In this document: one piece after another, positions 53,213 to 60,391 of the stretch
How the letters are laid out: each line of letters starts with the position of its first letter
Numbering within the stretch: the stretch's first letter is position 1
Assembly (NCBI RefSeq): GCF_003569915.1
Contig: NZ_KZ984447.1
Coordinates: 62,001 to 126,000 of the forward strand
DNA: 64,000 nt
Direction: 5' to 3'
Origin: Comamonas testosteroni
Lineage (GTDB): Bacteria; Pseudomonadota; Gammaproteobacteria; Burkholderiales; Burkholderiaceae_C
Position numbers and translations under genes: made by a program
The notes under the pieces: generated by a model
Told to the model about the DNA's origin: nothing
What the model saw: the letters and a program-made list of their open reading frames with translations, nothing else
The model's database searches: none

Positions 53213-53620
53213 ATGGATGAGGCAGAAGTTTTCTGGAATAAACCTCAGGGCAAAGGCATTGCGCTGTTGATGGCGCTGTTTCTCTGGTCCGGCCTGATGC
53301 TGGCCTGGGCCTTGCTGGAGATGGATTTTTCGGGCGGTGCGCCGGGTTATGCACTGAGTCTGCAGGCCTGGATGGCGTTGGGCGCGGCGCTGAGCCTGAC
53401 CATGGCCTGGCTTTTGTTTCAGCGCAGCAAAACCGCCGTGCTTGTGGGCTGGCTGTATGTGCTGACCACGCTGATCAGCCAGATTGCCGGGGCCGTGCTC
53501 GTGGTTCGCTATGGCGTGTTTGAAGTCTGGAATGCAGTCGTCTGGCTGGGGATGACGGCGTTCTGGGCCGCGGTGCTGGCCTATCTGCACTTTCTGCGCA
53601 GGCGCGGCTTTTTGAGCTGA
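53213..53620 (+). CDS. DUF2569-like membrane protein, second tandem copy
   Basis: 135 residues, four transmembrane helices: IALLMALFLWSGLMLAWALLEM, WMALGAALSLTMAWLLFQRSK, VGWLYVLTTLISQIAGAVLVVRY, VVWLGMTAFWAAVLAYLHFLRRRGFLS. The layout and final YLHFLRRR match YLYFLRFKK in the preceding protein, suggesting an old tandem duplication. Likely same operon. No function known. Confidence 0.7.
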   Translation: MDEAEVFWNKPQGKGIALLMALFLWSGLMLAWALLEMDFSGGAPGYALSLQAWMALGAALSLTMAWLLFQRSKTAVLVGWLYVLTTLISQIAGAVLVVRYGVFEVWNAVVWLGMTAFWAAVLAYLHFLRRRGFLS

Positions 53621-53785
53621 ATTTTGAGCTGAAGCTGGCCCGAACTTGGGCACTAAGCCATGTCAACAACTGTGCACGAGGCCAACCGGCGCAGGCCAGC
53701 GGGTGTATAACCTGCGGTTCGAGTTTTCTCCAGACCTGTGCGTTCTGCGCGGGTCGCTCACCAATCAACATTAGGAATCGCACCC

Positions 53786-54490
53786 ATGGGCGCGCAATGG
53801 AAAGCAAAGGGCAAGGCACTGGTTGCTGATGCCAAGGGCAAGCTGTTTGGCAAGCTGGTCAAGGAAATCATGGTCGCAGCCCGTCTGGGCGGCGGCGACC
53901 CGTCTGCAAACTCCCGCCTGCGCATGGCCGTTGAAGCTGCCCGCAAGGCTTCCATGCCCAAGGACACGCTGGACCGCGCCATCAAGAAGGGCTCCGGCGC
54001 TGGTGCCGACGCCGTCAACTACTCCAGCGTGCTGTTCGAGGGCTATGCCCCCCACCGCGTGCCTGTGATGGTCGAATGCCTGACCGACAACCCCAACCGC
54101 ACAGCGCCCAATATGCGCGTGTGCTTCCGCAAGGGCCAGATGAGCGCCGTGGCATGGGACTTTGACCATGTGGGCATGATCGAAGGCGAGCCCGAAAACG
54201 GTGCCGACGTGGAACTGGCCGCAATTGAAGCCGGTGCGCAGGACTTCGAGCCTGGCGACGAAGAGGGCGTGACCCTGTTCATCACCGAGTCCACCGATCT
54301 GGACGTGGTCAGCAAGGCGCTGCCCGCCCAGGGCATCAAAGTGCTGTCGGCCAAGCTGGGCTACAAGGCCAAGAACCCCATCAGCATGTCCAGCCTGTCT
54401 GCCGAGCAGCAGGAAGAAGTGCAGGACTTTCTGGCTGGCCTGGAAAACGACGACGACGTGCAGCACGTCTACGCCGGTCTGGTGGACTGA
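53786..54490 (+). CDS. YebC/PmpR-family (TACO1-like) protein
   Basis: 234 residues from ATG 53786. [71 protein letters not shown], then YEGYAP-like [28 protein letters not shown], and [25 protein letters not shown]. The N-terminus lacks the AGHSKW of canonical YebC, so this is the YeeN-like branch. YebC proteins were described as transcription factors and more recently as translation factors helping polyproline synthesis; which applies here is open. Confidence 0.93.
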   Translation: MGAQWKAKGKALVADAKGKLFGKLVKEIMVAARLGGGDPSANSRLRMAVEAARKASMPKDTLDRAIKKGSGAGADAVNYSSVLFEGYAPHRVPVMVECLTDNPNRTAPNMRVCFRKGQMSAVAWDFDHVGMIEGEPENGADVELAAIEAGAQDFEPGDEEGVTLFITESTDLDVVSKALPAQGIKVLSAKLGYKAKNPISMSSLSAEQQEEVQDFLAGLENDDDVQHVYAGLVD

Positions 54491-54526
54491 TCAGAGTTTT
54501 TGCCGATATATCGGCCTCAAGTCCAG

Positions 54527-54557
54527 AGGAGCAGTGCAGTCACTGCTCCTTTTTTTA
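54527..54557 (+). terminator. Terminator of the yebC-family gene
   Basis: Perfect stem AGGAGCAGTG / CACTGCTCCT with a 4-base loop and TTTTTTT. Confidence 0.93.
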
Positions 54558-54596
54558 TGCACCCCACGCAGATGGGGCTGTCTATACTGGGGCGCA

Positions 54597-56516
54597 ATGA
54601 ACTTTGCCTCCAGACTCCTACCCGCAAGCCGCGCCGGGCTGGCTCGCCCCGGTTTTGCTTCTTCCCGCAAGGTGCTTGCCTTGACGGCTCTGAGCTGCGC
54701 CATGGCTCTGGCGCTGCCACTGGCTCATGTCCAGGCGCAGACCGCAGCAGAAGGTAGCGCCAAAGCTCAGCCAGACCCCAAGCGTTCGCAGTCCTTCATA
54801 GGCTTGCGCGACCAGCTGGCCAGCGCCGCGCAGGCCAAGAACTGGCCCGAGGCCGAGCGATTGGCGCGTGAACTGCTGCAGCGTGCGGACCAGGGCGGCA
54901 ACCCGTATGAGCAGCTGGATGCGTCCGAGTTGCTGACCGTGGTGCTGTACCGCCAGCAAAAATATGGTGATGCCGTGAAACTGGCCCGCACCATGCTCGA
55001 TGCAGCGCGTGCCCATCCCGAAGACGCCATCATGGGGCAGACCGGCGCGCTGATCTCACGCGGGCTGATGGCTGCAGTGGCGGCGCAGGATTTGGCGGCG
55101 ATTCAGTATTTTCAGCAGGCGCTGCGCGAGGATTCACGGCTCTATGCCGGTCTGTGGCAATGGGATGACGCCAAGGCGAGCCTGCTCTACCGCGCCGCGC
55201 AGTTGCGCTTGCCGCTCAGAGTGGGCGAGGGCGCAGGTCGCTGGGTGCTACAGCATATTGAGCCCGCCAAGGACCGCGACGAAAGCGTGCGGCTGCGCTA
55301 TCTGTACTTTGGCGCGGATGAAGTGCGGCTGACGGTGGATCTGGATTTGCGCTACCGGAACCGAGGCGAGCCCCAGGCGCTCAAACCGATCTATGACGAC
55401 GCCACCGAGGCCGATGCTCCCAACTTTGGGCTGCCGTTTGCCGGAGCGCAGCAAAAGCGCTTTGTCCGTCTGGACAATGACGAAGAAAGACGGCGCACCC
55501 AGACCTGGGAATGGGTGGCGCAGCGGGGGCGCTGGAGCTTAGACGTGCGTGCGGACTTTTTGCCCAAATCCAAAGCCGTGGCGCAGGCCCAGCTGCCGCA
55601 GCTGTTTGCCGCGATCGACTGGCCTGCCGCGCCCGATCTGCCCGGCACGCCCGCTGATGCGATGACGGCCCAGCAGCGCGAGGACGCCCAGCAACTGCAG
55701 TGGCGGCCATCTGCCGACTGGCCCCGAGTCGCGAGGCTTGCCGCGCAGGCCGAGAAAGACGCTATCTTCCCCAATGAAATTGCGCGCCTGAGCACCTTGC
55801 AGGGGATTGCGGCCTTCAAGCAAGGCCAGTGGAATGCCGCCAGCCAGTCGCTGACCCGGGCGCTGCAGACCTGGCCCTATGCCAGCCTTGGCCGCAGCGA
55901 GGAAGAGCTGGAAGAAAACGCCCAGCAGTTTGGCGCGGCCATGGCCTTGCGCGAAGGCCGCAGCGCCGACGCCGCGCGCATGATGCGCCTCTATCTGCGC
56001 GATGCGGGTGGGCTGGAGCGCCGCTGGGTGCTGGGCACAGAGCCCGATCCGGCGCAGGCCAGCTTGCGCAATCAGCGCACCGGCCAGGTACTGCCGCTGT
56101 GGGCACAGGGCTTTTATCTGCAGGTGCCGCTGGATTCGCAACGCATGCTCTACCGCGATCTGGCTACCGAAGACAAGCTGGGTTTGACGATGGAGCTGAA
56201 GATTCCCGAGACCGAGGCTGCGCAGGAAAAGCTGCTGCGCCAGGCCATGGAAAAACAGTTCCGCGTCAATGCGGGCGCTCTCAAAAAGCAGGGCTTCACG
56301 CCCAGACCACGCGCCGATGGCAAGCCGCTCAAAGGCCAGCAATGGGTGTTTGAGGTCAAGCCTCAGGTGGAGGAAGGCAGCAAAACCGCTGCCACGCAGC
56401 GCATGGTGTTCTGGATTGTCGATGAGGGCAGCCGCCGCTCCATCTTGCGCGCTGGCGTGGCTACGCGCGAACAGGAGCAGCGCGCTCAGCAACTGGCCGA
56501 TGCGCTGGGTTGGTAG
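54597..56516 (+). CDS. Large exported protein of unknown function (TPR-like N-terminus)
   Basis: 639 residues from ATG 54597; the first in-frame start overlaps the preceding terminator. Long signal peptide ending LPLAHVQAQ near residue 48. The following 150 residues look like helical repeats (NWPEAERLARELLQRADQGGNPYEQLDASELLTVVLYRQQKYGDAVKLARTML). A central beta-rich part (VRLRYLYFGADEVRLTVDLDLRYRN) and further helical segments (IAAFKQGQWNAASQSLTRAL) follow. The C-terminal 80 residues (RVNAGALKKQGFTPRPRADG, QQWVFEVKPQ) have no recognised domain. Monocistronic, probably periplasmic. Confidence 0.75.
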   Translation: MNFASRLLPASRAGLARPGFASSRKVLALTALSCAMALALPLAHVQAQTAAEGSAKAQPDPKRSQSFIGLRDQLASAAQAKNWPEAERLARELLQRADQGGNPYEQLDASELLTVVLYRQQKYGDAVKLARTMLDAARAHPEDAIMGQTGALISRGLMAAVAAQDLAAIQYFQQALREDSRLYAGLWQWDDAKASLLYRAAQLRLPLRVGEGAGRWVLQHIEPAKDRDESVRLRYLYFGADEVRLTVDLDLRYRNRGEPQALKPIYDDATEADAPNFGLPFAGAQQKRFVRLDNDEERRRTQTWEWVAQRGRWSLDVRADFLPKSKAVAQAQLPQLFAAIDWPAAPDLPGTPADAMTAQQREDAQQLQWRPSADWPRVARLAAQAEKDAIFPNEIARLSTLQGIAAFKQGQWNAASQSLTRALQTWPYASLGRSEEELEENAQQFGAAMALREGRSADAARMMRLYLRDAGGLERRWVLGTEPDPAQASLRNQRTGQVLPLWAQGFYLQVPLDSQRMLYRDLATEDKLGLTMELKIPETEAAQEKLLRQAMEKQFRVNAGALKKQGFTPRPRADGKPLKGQQWVFEVKPQVEEGSKTAATQRMVFWIVDEGSRRSILRAGVATREQEQRAQQLADALGW

Positions 56517-56536
56517 TGATTAGTTCCTGGTTTGTT

Positions 56537-56588
56537 CCTGATTTGATAGCTGCAAGCCTATATGGAATAAGGACTAGAGCCTTGTTTT
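56537..56588 (+). repeat. Dispersed repeat copy
   Basis: CTGATTTGATAGCTGCAAGC, then CTATATGGAATAAGGACTAGAG; contributes the stop codon and last residues of the convergent epimerase gene. Confidence 0.75.
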
Positions 56589-57527
56589 TCTGAATTCCTG
56601 CGCTATCAGAGTCAATCCGTGCTGATAGCTGGTGATTTCAAAATCAGGAAAAGCGTGTTTGAACTTACCGGAGTCAAACAGATTGTCCTGCGCATAGCGT
56701 GGCAGCAGCTCGCGCAGCTCGGCGATCTGTGATGAAAACAGGCCTGCTGCATTCAAGGCCCATTGCGGCAACACGCGGTAACGGGGGAGGGAATGGGCGG
56801 CCTGCCCAAAGGCCTGCGCGGCGACGGTGATCAGTTGACGGTAGTTGAGACGCTCATCGTCGCAGGGCAGATGCCAGGTCTGGCCAAAAGCCTCGGGCCG
56901 GTTGCCCAGGGCCGCCAGTGCGCGGCTGGCGTCGGGCGTCCAGATCAAGCTGCGCAGGTTCTGGTCGCTCACGGGCACCAGCGGGGTTTTATCGGCCTTG
57001 AGCCGGTCGATCACCAGCGTGTTGGTGATGCTCTGGGTCTGTGCCGGGCCATAGAACTCCGGCGCACGGCCAATCAGCACGGGTATGTCGCCACGCGCCA
57101 TCTCGGCCAGCACCCTCTCGGCCATGGCCGCGCGCACCCTGCCTTTGCGGCCCACGGGAGCAAAGGCCGTGGCCTCGGTCTGCCGCTCGGCGGTCTGCGG
57201 GTACATATAGGTGTTGTCGAAATAGACAAACTTCGCACCCGCTGCGCGGCTGGCGGCCAGCGCGTTGTGCAGCATGGTGGGGAACTGCCGCTCCCACAAC
57301 TCAGTATCGGGCGGCAGCCCGGCGGTGAAGTACACAATGCGACTGCCTTGCACGGCTTGCAGTGTTTGCTCGGCGTCCAGCAGATTGGCGGCCTGCAACT
57401 GGTCGCTGTCATGCACTTTGCGCGGGTTGCGGCTGACCAGTCTCAGTGCTTCGTCGGGATGCAAGCGCTGAAGCTCGCGTGCCAGCTCGATGGCAATCTG
57501 ACCGTTGGCACCCAGAATGGTTTGCAT
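56574..57527 (-). CDS. NAD-dependent epimerase/dehydratase (extended SDR)
   Basis: 317 residues. The start MQTILGANGQIAIELARELQ is a GxxGxxG-type nucleotide-binding motif (GANGQIA) with a very short first strand. VYFTAGLPPDTELWERQFPTMLHNALAASRAAGAKFVYFDNTYMYP contains the active-site Tyr region. IGRAPEFYGP and SLIWTPDASRALAALGN follow. Atypical, NmrA-like SDR of unknown substrate. Divergent from a MerR regulator whose operator-like promoter faces this gene. Its last codons lie in a dispersed repeat. Confidence 0.88.
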   Translation of the reverse strand: MQTILGANGQIAIELARELQRLHPDEALRLVSRNPRKVHDSDQLQAANLLDAEQTLQAVQGSRIVYFTAGLPPDTELWERQFPTMLHNALAASRAAGAKFVYFDNTYMYPQTAERQTEATAFAPVGRKGRVRAAMAERVLAEMARGDIPVLIGRAPEFYGPAQTQSITNTLVIDRLKADKTPLVPVSDQNLRSLIWTPDASRALAALGNRPEAFGQTWHLPCDDERLNYRQLITVAAQAFGQAAHSLPRYRVLPQWALNAAGLFSSQIAELRELLPRYAQDNLFDSGKFKHAFPDFEITSYQHGLTLIAQEFRKTRL

Positions 57528-57556
57528 TTTTGCGTTCTCATGATGGGAATGCAGTC

Positions 57557-57589
57557 AGCATAAGTTTGAAGCTTGGTTTAAGGTCAAGC
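57557..57589 (-). promoter_or_regulatory. MerR-type promoter/operator for the epimerase gene
   Basis: On the minus strand, -35 TTGACC (57582-57587) and -10 TATGCT (57557-57562) are separated by 19 bases, the long spacer typical of MerR-activated promoters. The inverted repeat GCTTG-N9-CAAGC at 57571-57589 overlaps the spacer and the -35. Confidence 0.65.
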
Positions 57590-57612
57590 CTGTTCACCAT
57601 CCCAAAGCCGTC

Positions 57613-58029
57613 ATGAAAATTGGAGAACTGGCCGAGCGCACCGGTCTTGCGCCCTCACGCATACGCTTTTACGAGCGCATAGGGCTGCTGCGCCCGCCGG
57701 TGCGCCAGGCCAATGGCTACCGCAGCTATGCGCAGGATGCAGTGCAGGCGCTGAACCTGATTGTCACAGCGCAGCAAGCCGGTTTCAGTCTGGAAGAGTT
57801 GCGCCAGTTGCTGCCCGAGGATTTGACGCAGTGGCAGCATGACGCGCTGCTGGCCACGCTGCGCGCCAAGCTGCAGAGCATTGATGCCATGCTGGCCCAG
57901 CTGACGCAAAACCGCGCCGAGCTGAGCGCGCTGATGGCGCAGATTGAAAACCGGCCCGCAGACCTAGACTGCGCAGACAACGCGCGGCGCGTGCTGGCGC
58001 AGATGCGGCTGCTGGAGCGCAGGGATTAG
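57613..58029 (+). CDS. MerR-family transcriptional regulator
   Basis: 138 residues. N-terminal winged helix MKIGELAERTGLAPSRIRFYERIGLLRPPVRQANGYRSYAQDAVQALNLIVTAQQAGFSLEELRQLL, then the dimerisation coiled coil (LLATLRAKLQSIDAMLAQLTQNRAELSALMAQIENRP) and a single Cys in DLDCADNARR. The lack of paired metal-binding cysteines argues against a classical metal sensor; an organic effector is more likely. Predicted to control the divergent epimerase gene. Confidence 0.93.
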   Translation: MKIGELAERTGLAPSRIRFYERIGLLRPPVRQANGYRSYAQDAVQALNLIVTAQQAGFSLEELRQLLPEDLTQWQHDALLATLRAKLQSIDAMLAQLTQNRAELSALMAQIENRPADLDCADNARRVLAQMRLLERRD

Positions 58030-58049
58030 GATTCTGGGAATAGATTGCT

Positions 58050-58105
58050 CATGATTTGATAGCTACATGCCTATTCAATCTCTAGACTTAAGCTTATTTT
58101 GATTG
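58050..58105 (+). repeat. Dispersed repeat copy
   Basis: CATGATTTGATAGCTACATG, then CCTATTCAATCTCTAGACTT; downstream of the MerR gene. Confidence 0.7.
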
Positions 58106-58206
58106 TGTATTTGCTCTCATGCGCTGCCAGCCATCCCGCTTTGTGATGGGCCGGGTCACTGATTTGATATGGGTTGCCTGTTTTCTGCGTTAAGTTGCCA
58201 AGCTTT

Positions 58207-58233
58207 GGCCCGGAGTGAAGACCCGCTCGGGCC
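58207..58233 (+). promoter_or_regulatory. Leader hairpin upstream of metQ
   Basis: GGCCCG / CGGGCC stem around GAGTGAAGACCCGCT, 34 bases before the metQ start and followed by a moderately T-rich run. Could be an attenuator or promoter-proximal terminator. No recognised riboswitch consensus was identified. Confidence 0.3.
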
Positions 58234-58266
58234 GGTGTTTAGAGTTTTTCGTGAAAGATGCATCCC

Positions 58267-59064
58267 ATGCACAAACGTCTGTTGATTGCCGCGCTGGCCG
58301 CTGCCACTTTGCTGCCTGCCGCCTCACTGGTTCAGGCCCAGGACTTGAAAGTCACCATCGGCGTGACGGCTGGCCCCCACGCGCAGATTGCCGAGGTCGC
58401 CAAACAGGTTGCGGCCAAGCAAGGTCTGCAGGTCAAGCTGGTGGAGTTTGGCGACTTTATCCAGCCCAATGCCGCGCTGGTGGCCGGTGATATCGACGCC
58501 AATATCTACCAGCACCAGCCTTTCCTCGACGCGCAGAACAAGGACCGTGGCTACAAGCTGGTGCCCGTGGCCAAGGCCGTGAACCAGCAAATGGGCGTGT
58601 ACTCCAAAAAAGTCAAAAAGCTGGCCGATCTGAAGGACGGTGCGCGCGTGGGCATTCCCAATGACCCGACCAATGGCTCGCGTGCGCTGATGGTGCTGGC
58701 CAAGCAGGGCCTGATCACGCTCAAGCCCAATGCGGGCGCGCGCGCTTCGGTGCTGGACATCACGGCCAACCCCAAAAAGCTCAAGTTTGTGGAGCTGGAA
58801 GCGGCCCAGCTGGCGCGTGCGCTGGATGATCTGGACGCCGGTGCCGTCAACAGCAGCTATGCGGTGGCGGCCGGTCTGTCGCCACAGGGTGATTCGCTGG
58901 CGCTCGAAGATGTGAACACGCCTTATGTGACCGTGCTCATCGTCACGCGCGCCGGTCATGAAAGCCACAAGGGCCTGCAAGCCTTTGTGAAGGCCTATCA
59001 GTCGCCCGAGGTCAAAGCCTTTGTGGACAAGACCTTCAAGGGCGCTTACACAACCGCGTGGTGA
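58267..59064 (+). CDS. MetQ/NlpA-family substrate-binding protein, orphan
   Basis: 265 residues from ATG 58267. Signal peptide LLIAALAAATLLPAASLVQAQ without a lipobox Cys, so it is a soluble periplasmic protein, not a lipoprotein like E. coli MetQ. NlpA/MetQ features: KVTIGVTAGPHAQIAEVAK, VEFGDFIQPNAALVAGDIDANIYQHQPFLD, VGIPNDPTNGSRALMVLAKQGLI, GAVNSSYAVAAGL. Binds methionine or a related amino acid in the family. No metN/metI genes adjoin, so the transport partners must be elsewhere. The next gene begins within a few bases of its stop. Confidence 0.92.
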   Translation: MHKRLLIAALAAATLLPAASLVQAQDLKVTIGVTAGPHAQIAEVAKQVAAKQGLQVKLVEFGDFIQPNAALVAGDIDANIYQHQPFLDAQNKDRGYKLVPVAKAVNQQMGVYSKKVKKLADLKDGARVGIPNDPTNGSRALMVLAKQGLITLKPNAGARASVLDITANPKKLKFVELEAAQLARALDDLDAGAVNSSYAVAAGLSPQGDSLALEDVNTPYVTVLIVTRAGHESHKGLQAFVKAYQSPEVKAFVDKTFKGAYTTAW

Positions 59065-59069
59065 GCCGC

Positions 59070-60167
59070 ATGGCACTGCCTTTGAACACCTTGCAGCCCA
59101 CGCTGTTCGAGCGTGCGCAGCAATTGCTCAGCGAAGAATGGCTGAGCCACGATGCCGATCTGGCACCGCTGCTGCCCGTCGTCATGGCGCGCGGCGTGGG
59201 TCAGGACTGGCACAAGGCCGGTACCTTCCGCCACCATCTGGTTGGCGTGGCCAGGTCGTTGGCGCTGTGGCAGCAGCCCAAGGATGTGCGCTTGCTAGGC
59301 CTGCTGCACAGCGTCTACGGCAATGCTTTTGTTGATCTGGTCAAGTTCGACGCCAGCTCCGAGCGCGAACACCTGCGCGCGCTGATCGGGGAGGGGGCCG
59401 AGCATCTGGTCTATCTGTTTTGCACCATGAGCCGCACGCAGTTTGTGCAGCAACTGCTGGCCGGTGAGATTGCCGCCGACGGCAGCATGCAACTGCTCAG
59501 AAATGGCCCCGAGCCGCGCCAGAGCATCACGCTCAGCGCCTATGAGGTCGCGGCCTTTGCCGTGGTCAGCATGGCCGACAGCATGGAGCAATGGTTTAGC
59601 TGGCAGGAAGATATTTACTCGCGCTTTCCCGTCGTGGACAGCAGCCGCCAGCAAAGCGTGCACTGGGCCGCATCGCTGTGGCCCGGCCCCATGCGCCCCA
59701 GCAGTCGCATGATGAGCCAGATCAGTGGTCTGGGCCATGCGCTGCAGCACCCGGCGCTCAAGGATCAACTGCCGCTGCCGCCCGTCTTCGCCAACTGCAG
59801 CCAACTGCTGAGCGCAGGCAACGAAGCCGCCGCCACGGCGCTGTACTGGTCGGTGATTCAGCTCGACCAGCCGCTGGTCGATCTGGACGCCGCCACCGCC
59901 ACACTGGAGCAGGCCGTCACGCTCAACCCCTGGGTGGGTGAGCCGCAGATGGTGCTGGCCCAGCTCTACCTGAGTGCGGGTCGCCATGCTGACGCTGCCG
60001 AGGTCGCCCAAAGCGCGCTGCAATGCTTTTGCAGCTGGGGCAATGCCTGGGACAAACGCGTGCAATGGGATGCCTGGATTGCCTGGACGCGCATTCTGCT
60101 GCAGTCCGCCCAGGAGGGAGGCTGGCCTGCGCGGCTGGACAAGCTCAACAATATGGCGCTGCGCTGA
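59070..60167 (+). CDS. HD-like/DUF6817-type protein with TPR-like C-terminus
   Basis: 365 residues from ATG 59070; GTG 59061, overlapping the metQ stop, is the alternative. The N-terminal domain, with KAGTFRHHLVGVARSLALWQQPKDVRLLGLLHSVYGNAFVDLVKFD, has histidines spaced like an HD phosphohydrolase. Family assignment to DUF6817 is from memory and tentative. The C-terminal region (LDAATATLEQAVTLNPWVGEPQMVLAQLYLSAGRHADAAEVAQSALQCF) is TPR-like. Probably co-transcribed with metQ. Function unknown. Confidence 0.75.
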   Translation: MALPLNTLQPTLFERAQQLLSEEWLSHDADLAPLLPVVMARGVGQDWHKAGTFRHHLVGVARSLALWQQPKDVRLLGLLHSVYGNAFVDLVKFDASSEREHLRALIGEGAEHLVYLFCTMSRTQFVQQLLAGEIAADGSMQLLRNGPEPRQSITLSAYEVAAFAVVSMADSMEQWFSWQEDIYSRFPVVDSSRQQSVHWAASLWPGPMRPSSRMMSQISGLGHALQHPALKDQLPLPPVFANCSQLLSAGNEAAATALYWSVIQLDQPLVDLDAATATLEQAVTLNPWVGEPQMVLAQLYLSAGRHADAAEVAQSALQCFCSWGNAWDKRVQWDAWIAWTRILLQSAQEGGWPARLDKLNNMALR

Positions 60168-60176
60168 TTTGACAGA

Positions 60177-60229
60177 GTATGGGCCTTAAGTCCAGATAAA
60201 TTAAGCGCTGATAGCTATCAAATAAGAAG
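60177..60229 (-). repeat. Dispersed repeat copy (reverse)
   Basis: GGGCCTTAAGTCCAGATAAA, then TTAAGCGCTGATAGCTATCA; downstream of the HD-like gene. Confidence 0.7.
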
Positions 60230-60247
60230 CATTCAAGCTTCAGAACG

Positions 60248-60280
60248 AAACCCCGCCACATTTTCGTGACGGGGTTTTTT
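60248..60280 (+). terminator. Terminator of the metQ unit
   Basis: AAACCCCG / CGGGGTTT stem with inner CAC/GTG pairing, followed by further T residues. Confidence 0.85.
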
Positions 60281-60310
60281 CGTTTCTGAGCGAATGCTTG
60301 CTTATTTGAA

Positions 60311-60334
60311 ATTAGAATGAGAGTAATTCTCGTT
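60311..60334. promoter_or_regulatory. Fur-box-like site upstream of the TonB receptor
   Basis: TTAGAATGAGAGTAATTCTC shows the interrupted GAGA...TTCTC symmetry of Fur sites, about 60-80 bases before the receptor start and overlapping a too-early in-frame ATG at 60317. Match to the 19-bp consensus is partial. Confidence 0.5.
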
Positions 60335-60391
60335 TCGAATTGCATTGAAAATTCTCAACCGGATTCGAAACCCAGCTCTTTCTCACTCTCC

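Noticed and set aside
58207..58233. SAM or SAH riboswitch upstream of metQ
   Set aside because: Only a single GC stem is visible; the conserved core of known SAM/SAH aptamers was not found.
60317..60391. Earlier ATG for the TonB receptor at 60317
   Set aside because: It lies inside the Fur-box-like element, and the resulting N-terminus would precede the signal peptide with 25 unrelated residues.
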